Shown here piece by piece: positions 1-5,670 of a DNA stretch of 7,786 bases. Source of the stretch: Saprospiraceae bacterium (GTDB lineage: Bacteria > Bacteroidota > Bacteroidia > Chitinophagales > Saprospiraceae); NCBI GenBank assembly GCA_020436955.1, contig JAGQWW010000113.1:1-7786 (forward strand), written 5' to 3'. A model generated the notes under the pieces. The model was not told the origin of the DNA and made no database searches. It saw only the letters and a list, made by a program, of their open reading frames with translations. Made by a program: the position numbers and the translations under genes. The stretch's first letter is position 1. Each line of letters opens with the position of its first letter.

Positions 1-1097
1 CCAAATACATCGGCGAATTCAAAAATGAACTGCCAAACGGTTATGGAACCATCTTCTATGCAAACGGAGAATCTTACACAGGAACCTGGGAAGATGGTAG
101 TTTCAATGGCTACGGCACCTTGAAAATGATGGATGGCTCGGAAGCTATCGGTTGGTGGGAAAATGGCACCTACATGGGCCAGGAAAATCCTGATAAACCA
201 GCAGGAAGTTCCATCGTCATCACACGTAACGATGAGAAGGAAGAACCGGGACAGGAAGAGACCGAGACAATAACAGAAGAAAATACCGCAGTAGCTGAAA
301 ATGCGGAACACCCTTCAGAGGACATGGCTGACAAAGGTCACAATGCTACTAAAGCGCCACGTGACTTAAGTAAATTAGCGGGCTTTAAGGTATGGGCCGT
401 TGTAGTGGGTGTTGCCGATTATGACCATATGCCAAGCTTACGGTATACAGATGATGATGCCTACCGTATGTATGCTCATTTAAAAAGTCCGGAAGGTGGC
501 GCCTTGTCTGATGACCAGGTCAAAATCCTGATAAATGAAGAAGCTACCAAGGAGAATATTGAAAATACGATGACAGACGTATTTAGCAGGGCCGGAACAG
601 ATGACCTTATCATTCTTTACTTCAGTGGTCATGGTTTGAAAGGTTCATTCCTGCCCATCGATTATGATGGTTACAATAACAAATTGCCCCATGAGGATAT
701 TAACGCTATCCTGGAAGCATCCCCTGCCAAGTATAAGCTTTGTATTGCTGATGCCTGTCACTCCGGAAGCTTGATGGCCATGAAAGGAGAAGTAGATGGC
801 GCCATAGAATCGTTTTATAAAACGCTGGCACAAGCAAAAGCCGGAACCGCCCTGTTGATGTCATCCAAATCCAACGAAACTTCTTTGGAGTCAAGCGGGC
901 TTAGAAACGGAGTTTTCAGCCACTTTTTAATCCGTGGCTTGAAAGGTGAGGCAGATTTTAATGGGGATAAAGTGGTGAATATTCAAGAGTTGTATGATTT
1001 CGTGTATAACAATGTTCGCAGTTATACGGGTAACCGACAATCGCCTATTATCCGTGGTGATTACGATAAAATAATGCCGGTGTCGGTAGTTCGATAG
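1..1097 (+). CDS. MORN-repeat protein with C-terminal caspase-like (peptidase C14) domain, 5' partial
   Basis: The frame is open from the left edge (first full codon at 3) to TAG at 1095-1097, giving 364 visible residues, so the true start lies outside the window. A TTG at 120 is an internal leucine of a MORN repeat, not the start. Residues 1-60 carry about two and a half MORN units (GEFKNELPNGYGT, GTWEDGSFNGYGT, GWWENGTYMG). An acidic, Glu/Thr-rich linker follows (about 70-115). Residues about 128-350 form a caspase-like fold: strand VWAVVVGVADY, catalytic-type His210 in YFSGHG, and catalytic-type Cys252 in ADACHSGS. Near the C-terminus DFNGDKVVNIQE (318-329) fits a 12-residue EF-hand loop. 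The family comprises Cys/His proteases, often calcium-dependent and cutting after basic residues. MORN repeats usually mediate protein or membrane contacts. Substrate and cell location are unknown, and any signal peptide would be in the missing part. The domain call is firm; the role is not. Confidence 0.9.
   Translation, partial: KYIGEFKNELPNGYGTIFYANGESYTGTWEDGSFNGYGTLKMMDGSEAIGWWENGTYMGQENPDKPAGSSIVITRNDEKEEPGQEETETITEENTAVAENAEHPSEDMADKGHNATKAPRDLSKLAGFKVWAVVVGVADYDHMPSLRYTDDDAYRMYAHLKSPEGGALSDDQVKILINEEATKENIENTMTDVFSRAGTDDLIILYFSGHGLKGSFLPIDYDGYNNKLPHEDINAILEASPAKYKLCIADACHSGSLMAMKGEVDGAIESFYKTLAQAKAGTALLMSSKSNETSLESSGLRNGVFSHFLIRGLKGEADFNGDKVVNIQELYDFVYNNVRSYTGNRQSPIIRGDYDKIMPVSVVR
3..179 (+). 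repeat. MORN repeats in the caspase-like protein
   Basis: These are protein-level tandem repeats of about 23 residues with the pattern Y-x-G-x-(F/W)-x-(N/D)-(G/E)-x-x-N-G-Y-G-T-(I/L). One complete unit begins at residue 2, a second at residue 25, and a degraded third at about residue 49 ends in GTYMG. The array is open at the left edge, so more units may lie upstream. Confidence 0.8.
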
Positions 1098-1117
1098 AAT
1101 AAACCGAGCCTTAGTGT

Positions 1118-1157
1118 AAAAAAGCCCAAATCAGGAAAACTGGTTTGGGCTTTTTTT
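1118..1157 (+). terminator. Intrinsic terminator after the caspase-like gene
   Basis: AAAAAAGCCCAAATCAG (1118-1134) pairs with CTGGTTTGGGCTTTTTT (1140-1156) across a five-base GAAAA loop, with one T-G wobble. A T7 run (1151-1157) follows the GC-rich core, which is a typical rho-independent layout. It sits 20 bases after the stop codon and separates this gene from the downstream cytochrome gene. The A-run on the left arm means it could also act on the minus strand. Confidence 0.85.
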
Positions 1158-1158
1158 G

Positions 1159-1186
1159 TTGAACTTCCCGAAATTACCTTATTTTG
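1159..1186 (+). promoter_or_regulatory. Possible Bacteroidota-type promoter for the cytochrome c gene
   Basis: TTG (1159-1161) is followed after 17 bases by TTATTTTG (1179-1186). This is one mismatch from the Bacteroidota -7 element TAnnTTTG, at the usual distance from a -33 TTG. It would give a leader of roughly 25 bases before the ATG at 1217. A promoter is required here because a terminator lies just upstream. An E. coli-like TTGACA at 1184-1189 overlaps it but has no good -10 partner. The exact position is uncertain. Confidence 0.35.
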
Positions 1187-1216
1187 ACAGGCAATTATCA
1201 CCAACAATTATTTACT

Positions 1217-1561
1217 ATGCGATTTTTACTTTTAACTGCTTTGATGGTAGCACTTACCATAGCTTGTGGCTCATCTGAAGGAGGCAACAACGAATCTTCT
1301 TCCAGTGCTAAAAAGACAGCTGCGGTAGACCCACCAAATGGTGCAGAGTTATTCAAAACATATTGTATCCAGTGTCATGGATTGTATGGAGACCTTCAAA
1401 TAAACGGTGCCAAAGATTTGTCCAAATCTGAGCTTACGCTTGAAGAAAGAATTACCATGATAGAAAACGGGAAAAATTTAATGACACCTTTTAAAGGGAT
1501 GTTGACCCCGGAACAAATCAAAGCTGTAGCCCAGTATACTTTTGAATTGAAGTCTAAATAA
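1217..1561 (+). CDS. Lipoprotein c-type cytochrome (single haem)
   Basis: This 114-residue protein would be exported and anchored by lipid. Residues 1-16 are a short hydrophobic signal (MRFLLLTALMVALTIA) followed by Cys17, with a slightly loose lipobox (TIAC). A Ser/Asn-rich linker spans about 18-36. The haem motif CIQCH is at 50-54, and Met89 in LMTPFKG is the likely sixth iron ligand. The segment LTPEQIKAVAQYTFEL matches the closing helix of class I cytochromes c. ATG 1217 is chosen because the signal peptide begins there; the frame extends upstream only to a TTG at 1184. The gene stands alone between two terminators and points toward the oxidase cluster without being co-transcribed with it. 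A role in carrying electrons to the neighbouring oxidase is plausible but inferred. The redox partner is unknown. Confidence 0.88.
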   Translation: MRFLLLTALMVALTIACGSSEGGNNESSSSAKKTAAVDPPNGAELFKTYCIQCHGLYGDLQINGAKDLSKSELTLEERITMIENGKNLMTPFKGMLTPEQIKAVAQYTFELKSK

Positions 1562-1604
1562 AAAAATAAGGTTTTAACCGCTCCTGGTTAAAACCTTATT
1601 TTTT
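1561..1604. terminator. Bidirectional terminator between cytochrome c and smpB
   Basis: A perfect 15-bp inverted repeat, AATAAGGTTTTAACC (1565-1579) and GGTTAAAACCTTATT (1586-1600), surrounds a six-base GCTCCT loop. Flanking A4 (1561-1564) and T4 (1601-1604) lengthen the stem and provide a U-run in either direction. It lies exactly where two convergent genes meet. The cytochrome stop (1559-1561) touches its left edge, and the smpB stop (1588-1590) lies inside its right arm. Confidence 0.9.
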
Positions 1605-2055
1605 TCATCCGATCCAATTCTCGTTTCTGGTCCTTTTGTTTGATAGTTTCGCGTTTATCAAAGGACTTTTTACCTCGGGCAAGTGCTATTTCCAACTTAG
1701 CAAATCCTCTGTCCGTAATGTACAATCTGTAAGGGACTATCGTAAATCCCCTTTCTTTCACTTTTTTCTCCAACTTCTTCAGTTCCTGTCTTTTCAAAAG
1801 TAATTTTCTGGGTCTTCTTGGCTCATGGTTAAATTGATTCCCAAAGTCATATTCGCCAATATACATGCTCCTTACATAGAGCTCTTCTTTTTTAAAATAA
1901 CAATAGGCGTCATTAAGGTTTACTCTTCCTGCCCTGATACTTTTTATTTCTGTACCCACAAGCTTAAGACCCGCTTCAATAGTCAAATCGAAGAAGTACT
2001 GGTGCTCAGCCTTTCTATTGACGACTTCAATCGTCTTTTTCTTTGGGTCAGCCAT
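1588..2055 (-). CDS. smpB: SsrA-binding protein SmpB
   Basis: SmpB binds tmRNA and brings it to stalled ribosomes for trans-translation, which tags the unfinished peptide and releases the ribosome. The protein is 155 residues, the usual family length. Recognisable blocks in order are NRKAEHQYFFDLTIEAGLKL (13-32), GTEIKSIRAGRVNLNDAY (34-51, the tmRNA-binding face), LLLKRQELKKL (85-95), and the C-terminal ARGKKSFDKRETIKQKD (126-142) leading to the basic tail that enters the decoding centre. Start ATG at 2055 gives MADPKKK before the conserved core. It lies 39 bases after the small CPMC gene with no terminator seen between them, so it is probably read from the end of the assembly-factor unit, though its own promoter cannot be excluded. 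Its stop codon is inside the shared terminator stem. The tmRNA gene is not in this window. Confidence 0.97.
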   Translation of the reverse strand: MADPKKKTIEVVNRKAEHQYFFDLTIEAGLKLVGTEIKSIRAGRVNLNDAYCYFKKEELYVRSMYIGEYDFGNQFNHEPRRPRKLLLKRQELKKLEKKVKERGFTIVPYRLYITDRGFAKLEIALARGKKSFDKRETIKQKDQKRELDRMKKIRF

Positions 2056-2094
2056 TTAAAAAAAGGGAATACTACAATGAAAAAATAGGAAAAA

Positions 2095-2361
2095 TTAAAC
2101 TTCCTCCTGTAACTCGTCTGCGTCCTTTCTTCGGTTTTTGTACCAGATGAATCCGACAGCAGCTACCAATAGATAAGGAGTTGCCAACATGTACAAAATT
2201 CCGGCATTTAATCCGGCTCCTGCAGTTCCGCCATTGGCAAGATTTGATTCTGCGGACATCCTACACATAGGACATTGTGCCAAAACATCAACCTGGGACA
2301 ATACCAGGAAAATCAGCACAAGGCCGGAAGTAAGGATGATATTTTTTACTGAACCTTTCAT
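2095..2361 (-). CDS. Small exported membrane protein with CPMC motif
   Basis: I do not recognise a named family. The 88-residue protein begins with a signal peptide (MKGSVKN, then a hydrophobic stretch about 8-27, likely cut after VLA at 28). Immediately after it is QCPMCRM (29-35), placing Cys30 and Cys33 at the mature N-terminus outside the cytoplasmic membrane. A Gly/Asn-rich segment follows (NGGTAGAGLNAG, 43-54), then one membrane helix (about 56-74), a positive stop KNRRK and an acidic cytoplasmic tail. The CxMC pair next to Met35 could bind copper or haem, or act as a redox dithiol. It lies 34 bases after the DUF420 gene, downstream of the oxidase cluster. The context suggests an oxidase accessory or assembly protein, but that is inference. 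The start is supported by the complete signal peptide. Confidence 0.8.
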   Translation of the reverse strand: MKGSVKNIILTSGLVLIFLVLSQVDVLAQCPMCRMSAESNLANGGTAGAGLNAGILYMLATPYLLVAAVGFIWYKNRRKDADELQEEV

Positions 2362-2395
2362 ATGTTGCTAATAAGTTTACAAATTTACTAAATCC

Positions 2396-2935
2396 TTAGT
2401 AATAGGGCATTAGCATGATATAACAAATTGGTCCGGTGATAGCCACATATAACCAAATAGGAAAAACCCACCTGGCCATTTTTCGGTGTTTATCAAATTG
2501 TCCTGTGTAAGCACGATTAAATGTAAACAGGATAAAAGGAAAAATAACAGCAGCTAATACTACATGTGTTATCAATAGGAAAAAATAAACATAGCGTATC
2601 GCCCCTTCACCACCAAACCTGGTTTCCTCCGTTGTAAAATGATACAATACATAAGACAACAAAAACAACAAGGATAGTCCAATGGCAACATAAATGGCTT
2701 TACGATGCGCTTCTACCTGTTTGTTTTTGATCTTTATAAATGCATAAATTAAAACCAGTGCTGTAATAGCATTTACAGTAGCATGGAATGGGGGAAGGAA
2801 ACTAAAATCTATCCCAACATCTATTTTCACTCTTCGCATCATTCCTACCAATAGCAAAACAACTACTGTAACAACCCATGCAATTCTATTAAGTTTCTTC
2901 TCTAACTCGGGATTAGGTTTTATCGTTGGCTCCAT
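2396..2935 (-). CDS. DUF420 membrane protein (YozB/CtaM-like), probable oxidase assembly factor
   Basis: This 179-residue integral membrane protein has five predicted helices at about 17-33, 52-68, 79-99, 114-140 and 157-176. Family-like landmarks are LPPFHATVNA (47-56), EAHRKAIYVAIGLSLLFLLS (75-94), YHFT (98-101), THVVLAAVIFPF (123-134), and DKHRKMARWVFPIWLYVAIT (148-167). His51, His77, His99, His124 and His150 lie at or near membrane boundaries and could bind a metal or haem. DUF420 genes commonly lie beside haem-copper oxidase genes, and the Staphylococcus member CtaM is needed for an active aa3-type oxidase. The mechanism is not settled. The gene begins 9 bases after the SCO-like gene ends, so the two are almost certainly co-transcribed and probably act on the same oxidase. 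The family call is strong; the function rests on context and homologues. Confidence 0.85.
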   Translation of the reverse strand: MEPTIKPNPELEKKLNRIAWVVTVVVLLLVGMMRRVKIDVGIDFSFLPPFHATVNAITALVLIYAFIKIKNKQVEAHRKAIYVAIGLSLLFLLSYVLYHFTTEETRFGGEGAIRYVYFFLLITHVVLAAVIFPFILFTFNRAYTGQFDKHRKMARWVFPIWLYVAITGPICYIMLMPYY

Positions 2936-2944
2936 AATCTGTTA

Positions 2945-3544
2945 TTACCGGTTTAATTCTATTTTTTCTCTTTTGGGGGTTGGCAGTATGACTGCTGCCT
3001 GCACTATCAATGATTCAAATTGACTGGCAGTATAAAATCGCCTTAATTGCCCTTTATTATCCACCAGCGCCCAAGTTACATTAGTAGGGACATCTGTATT
3101 CAGGGAAGAAAACAATGACGCGGGGTCAGGAGTTCCCGGTAGAAAATACATGCCCGGATATTTATCAGGATCGGTGCCCCACTCTACTGTTTCTCCTTTA
3201 GAAACAAATACTGCAATATTGATAAATTCAGAACTCGTGTATTGTTGTGCTAACTGGTCCATTTGTGAGGTCAAGGTACCTACATCGGTGCCAGTATCAA
3301 ATCCTAACAAAATGGCATTTCCGATGATAGAATCTTTTGGCAACAGCACTCCATATCTCTGTTGAAAACCCTCAAAGTCAAAATCACCTTTAGGTTGCAA
3401 TTCTTCCAATTGGGCCATCCTGAAATCTGCTCCTTTTTTTAAATAAAACCAGGAGCCAAAAGGTAAAACAACCAGGAAACCAAACAGGACCAGGAAGGAA
3501 ATAATTTTCCTTTTTGTAGTGGGTTTATTGTCTGTATCTTCCAT
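2945..3544 (-). CDS. Membrane-anchored SCO-like thioredoxin-fold protein lacking the copper-binding CxxxC
   Basis: The protein has 199 residues: a short basic cytoplasmic N-terminus, one membrane helix (about 14-34), then an outside domain with a thioredoxin-like pattern. Normal SCO proteins deliver copper to CuA of subunit II using CxxxC and a distant His. Here FDTGTDVGTLTSQM (82-95) aligns with the usual F-x-x-C-P-D-V-C-P-x-M-T-x-x-M, with Gly85 and Gly89 in place of both cysteines. The whole protein contains no Cys and no His. Later segments still look SCO-like: IAVFVSKGE (110-118), TDPDKYPGMYFLPGTPD (124-140), and WALVDNKGQLRRFY (158-171). The ATG is supported by an in-frame stop 9 bases upstream. 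Copper delivery by itself looks impossible, so a chaperone or scaffold role with another protein is inferred. The SCO assignment rests on motif alignment by eye; a generic thioredoxin-like protein is the alternative. Confidence 0.75.
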   Translation of the reverse strand: MEDTDNKPTTKRKIISFLVLFGFLVVLPFGSWFYLKKGADFRMAQLEELQPKGDFDFEGFQQRYGVLLPKDSIIGNAILLGFDTGTDVGTLTSQMDQLAQQYTSSEFINIAVFVSKGETVEWGTDPDKYPGMYFLPGTPDPASLFSSLNTDVPTNVTWALVDNKGQLRRFYTASQFESLIVQAAVILPTPKREKIELNR

Positions 3545-3569
3545 TAACTTGATTTACATGCTAAAACAA

Positions 3570-3577
3570 CAAATGTA
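3570..3577 (-). promoter_or_regulatory. Candidate -7 element (TACATTTG) upstream of the SCO-like gene
   Basis: On the minus strand this reads TACATTTG, an exact fit to the Bacteroidota -7 element TAnnTTTG. It is 25 bases before the ATG at 3544, which would leave a leader of about 20 bases. It lies just past the terminator that ends the subunit IV unit, where a new promoter would be needed. No clear -33 TTG is seen at the expected distance, since a T-run of the terminator occupies that area, so this is a moderate call. Confidence 0.5.
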
Positions 3578-3591
3578 ACACCTTGTTGAAT

Positions 3592-3624
3592 AAAAAAGGC
3601 CAGGAAATTATTCCCGGCCCTTTT
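3592..3624 (-). terminator. Intrinsic terminator or attenuator after subunit IV
   Basis: On the minus strand AAAAGG, GG, CC and AA segments form an imperfect hairpin: 3594-3606 pairs with 3611-3624 around a four-base loop, with one A-C mismatch and one bulged C. It is followed by six T residues (complement of A 3592-3597). It starts 20 bases after the subunit IV stop, inside the largest gap of the cluster (99 bases). It probably ends, or partly attenuates, the ctaD-to-subunit IV transcript. Confidence 0.7.
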
Positions 3625-3643
3625 ATATTTCATTAAGCTTAGC

Positions 3644-4072
3644 TTAGAACTTTTCTACTCTTTTAGTATCAGCAGGTACAAATCCTTCCTGCATGTTACT
3701 TTTCTCAATTACCTCTTCTTTGTTTTGTTTCTGTACCTGTTGTCTGCGAGACTTCCATGCATTTCCTTCCTGGAAGAAAGCGATGATAGCCCAAACTAAC
3801 AAAACTGTAGGCAACAAAACGCTCATTGCAAGACCTTTTACTTCATACTTCATGTGCATAAATTCATAAATAATGAAGTAGGCTTTGTAAAGAGAAAGCG
3901 TGATGATAACCAACCCTGCGATAAAGAATACCACCGGATGATGTTGGATACCTTCTATGATATATCCTTTTCCAAAAAGAGAAACCGCAACCTCAACAAG
4001 GGTAACAATGGCAAGCAACCACATCCCACGGAAAACTAGCTTTTTGGACTCTTCGTATGATAAATGACCCAT
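3644..4072 (-). CDS. Cytochrome c oxidase subunit IV (prokaryotic type)
   Basis: This 142-residue protein has three membrane helices at about 14-33, 46-66 and 79-100, the expected architecture of bacterial oxidase subunit IV (CtaF/CyoD-like). Telltale segments are WLLAIVTLVEVAVSLF (18-33, with Glu27 in helix 1) and LYKAYFIIYEFMHMKYE (61-77), followed by a short loop and helix 3. The charged C-terminal tail of about 40 residues (KSRRQQVQKQNKEEV onward) is longer than in many relatives and has no recognised motif. In oxidases of this class subunit IV stabilises the complex and is not catalytic. It follows the second subunit III gene by 28 bases and is the last gene before the internal terminator. 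The start MGHLSYEESKK is the first ATG of the frame and gives an amphipathic N-terminus typical of the family. Confidence 0.88.
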   Translation of the reverse strand: MGHLSYEESKKLVFRGMWLLAIVTLVEVAVSLFGKGYIIEGIQHHPVVFFIAGLVIITLSLYKAYFIIYEFMHMKYEVKGLAMSVLLPTVLLVWAIIAFFQEGNAWKSRRQQVQKQNKEEVIEKSNMQEGFVPADTKRVEKF

Positions 4073-4100
4073 GATCTAGGATTTTAATTTTTTTGATGAA

Positions 4101-5045
4101 TTACAGTAGATAAAATACAAGGAATACGAATACCCAAACAAGGTCTACAAAGTGCCAGTAAAGGCCAATCTTCTCAACCATTTCATATCCGTTTCTTCTC
4201 TGAACGTAAACGCCACTCATTACATTGATCATGATGATCAATAAGAACATTACACCAGAGAAAACGTGGAATCCGTGGAATCCGGTAATAAAGAAGAACA
4301 ATGCACCAAATGCTTTTGGGCCAAATGCCTGGGCCATAACTGCACCATCATTCTCACCACCAGTAACTACATATTTACGTTGTTTGTAACCATGTTCGTT
4401 GACAACATATCCAGCATAGTCACCAGGCTCAGTAGCAGCGTGTGCTGTTTCACCGTGGTCACCTTCTGCATGCTCCTCACCATGACCATGACCAGCCTTG
4501 TGAATTAGGTAGGTCTGACCAGGTTCGAAAGTTTCATCAGATTTGCTTCCGTCATCATTAAGGTAAACACCAGCATCAGTATGTGTACCGAATGGATTGG
4601 TTGTAACTGACATATGCTCTGTAGCAATTAGGTTGGTCCACTCCCATGCCTGACAAGACAAGAAACCAAGTCCACCCAAAACAGTTAAAAACATCCAAAA
4701 AGCCACACCACGTTTGTTCTCTCTATGACCTTCTTGTACCGCTCTAACCATCGTTACAGATGACAAGATGAGTAAGAAGGACATAATGGTAACGAAAATT
4801 AGTGGTGCATGGTGAATGCCAAATGGCGCAGTTGAAAATACGAAATCCGGAACCGGCCAGGTTGGTGAACTAAAACGAAGGGCACCGTAAGCAATCAGGA
4901 AACCAGCAAAAGTGAAGGCATCTGAAAGCAAAAAATACCACATCATGAGCTTTCCATAACTCGCCTTGAAAGGTTCTTTTCCACCTTCCCACAAATTTTG
5001 CTCATTCTCAACGTGGTGATCCAATACTGCAGAATCTGTTGACAT
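4101..5045 (-). CDS. ctaE: Cytochrome c oxidase subunit III, long form with His-rich insertion
   Basis: A haem-copper oxidase subunit III of 314 residues with five membrane helices: about 33-56, 79-101, 113-134, 245-277 and 294-314. Family signatures are KLMMWYFLLSDAFTFAGFL (32-50), FFITGFHGFHVFSGVMFLL (251-269), and the closing YWHFVDLVWVFVF (296-308). Between helices 3 and 4 there is an extra hydrophilic stretch of about 100 residues (about 140-242). It includes HKAGHGHGEEHAEGDHGETAH (182-202), with six His in 21 residues, and it accounts for the length. Subunit III binds lipid and supports proton uptake and stability of subunit I. This gene lies 35 bases after the shorter paralogue in the same operon. 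Subunit III of related Bacteroidota is often encoded by two such genes, so both products are probably in one complex or alternate; which applies cannot be seen here. Confidence 0.93.
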   Translation of the reverse strand: MSTDSAVLDHHVENEQNLWEGGKEPFKASYGKLMMWYFLLSDAFTFAGFLIAYGALRFSSPTWPVPDFVFSTAPFGIHHAPLIFVTIMSFLLILSSVTMVRAVQEGHRENKRGVAFWMFLTVLGGLGFLSCQAWEWTNLIATEHMSVTTNPFGTHTDAGVYLNDDGSKSDETFEPGQTYLIHKAGHGHGEEHAEGDHGETAHAATEPGDYAGYVVNEHGYKQRKYVVTGGENDGAVMAQAFGPKAFGALFFFITGFHGFHVFSGVMFLLIIMINVMSGVYVQRRNGYEMVEKIGLYWHFVDLVWVFVFLVFYLL

Positions 5046-5080
5046 GTTTTTATTTGTTTACTGAATATTCTATTCTTCTA

Positions 5081-5656
5081 TTATTGTGTAACCAAAAAGA
5101 AAAGCAAGTAGATCCACAGCAAATCAACAAAGTGCCAATAGGTCAATGTCAATTCAAATCTGACTTTTCGTTTTTCAGTTACTTTAAATTCTAACATAAA
5201 GGCATGCATTAAGGCTACTACCAACACTGCAATACCTCCCAATACGTGAGCAGCATGTACTCCGGAAATTACATAAATAAATGATCCGGAAGGATTTCCA
5301 TCCAAAAAGACTCCGATAGACTCCATTTCCAACCATCCTGAATACTGTAAACCCAGAAAAGCAAGACCTAAAACAGTCGTAATGACCATCAAAATACGGT
5401 AAGCCTGCTCATTTCCTGCTTTAAAGGCTCTGTAGGAATATTGAAGGGTTATACTACTCAACAACATTACCACAGCACTCACAAAAAATACATTCGGCAG
5501 TTTGAACTCCAACCAGTTACCTACAGCATGTCTTACGATATAGGCGCTCGTAAGTGCAGCAAACATCATAAGAATACCACCCATAGCTGCCCAAAGTGCA
5601 AACTTATGAGGATGAATCTTATTTCTGCCGAACTTCTCTTTAGCTGCCAAATCCAT
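5081..5656 (-). CDS. ctaE: Cytochrome c oxidase subunit III, short form
   Basis: A 191-residue, five-helix subunit III (helices about 18-42, 55-75, 87-106, 123-151, 170-189). It keeps the core signatures HPHKFALWAAMGGILMMFAA (15-34), SGVHAAHVLGGIAVL (131-145), and YWHFVDLLWIYLLFF (173-187). The length is typical of five-helix bacterial subunit III, unlike the longer neighbour. It begins 14 bases after the ctaB stop, so it is tightly coupled to it. ATG 5656 gives MDLAAKEKFGRNKIHPHKF, a normal cytoplasmic N-terminus. The two subunit III proteins share only the family framework (helix 1, the H-x-x-H helix 4 motif and WHFVDL), so this is an old duplication and not a recent copy. Confidence 0.93.
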   Translation of the reverse strand: MDLAAKEKFGRNKIHPHKFALWAAMGGILMMFAALTSAYIVRHAVGNWLEFKLPNVFFVSAVVMLLSSITLQYSYRAFKAGNEQAYRILMVITTVLGLAFLGLQYSGWLEMESIGVFLDGNPSGSFIYVISGVHAAHVLGGIAVLVVALMHAFMLEFKVTEKRKVRFELTLTYWHFVDLLWIYLLFFLVTQ

Positions 5657-5670
5657 TTTACTAATTATTC

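Noticed and set aside
645..894. Two small minus-strand frames inside the caspase-like gene
   Set aside because: They lie opposite the catalytic core, have no domain or signal features and no promoter.
1184..1212. E. coli-type promoter with TTGACA at 1184-1189
   Set aside because: The -35 match is exact but the region 17 bases on (ATTATT) is weak, and Bacteroidota housekeeping promoters use a different consensus.
1184..1216. Longer cytochrome c start at TTG 1184
   Set aside because: It would put 11 polar residues before a good lipoprotein signal peptide that begins at ATG 1217, and the TTG lies in the probable promoter.
4224..4242. Near-perfect 9-bp palindrome ATTGATCAT-G-ATGATCAAT
   Set aside because: It encodes the membrane stretch of Ile, Met and Asn codons in subunit III, has no T-run and no regulatory context, so chance from codon use is enough.
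4267..4287. Short direct repeat GTGGAATCC on the plus strand
   Set aside because: It encodes the conserved GFHGFH of subunit III helix 4, so it reflects the protein motif and not a DNA repeat.
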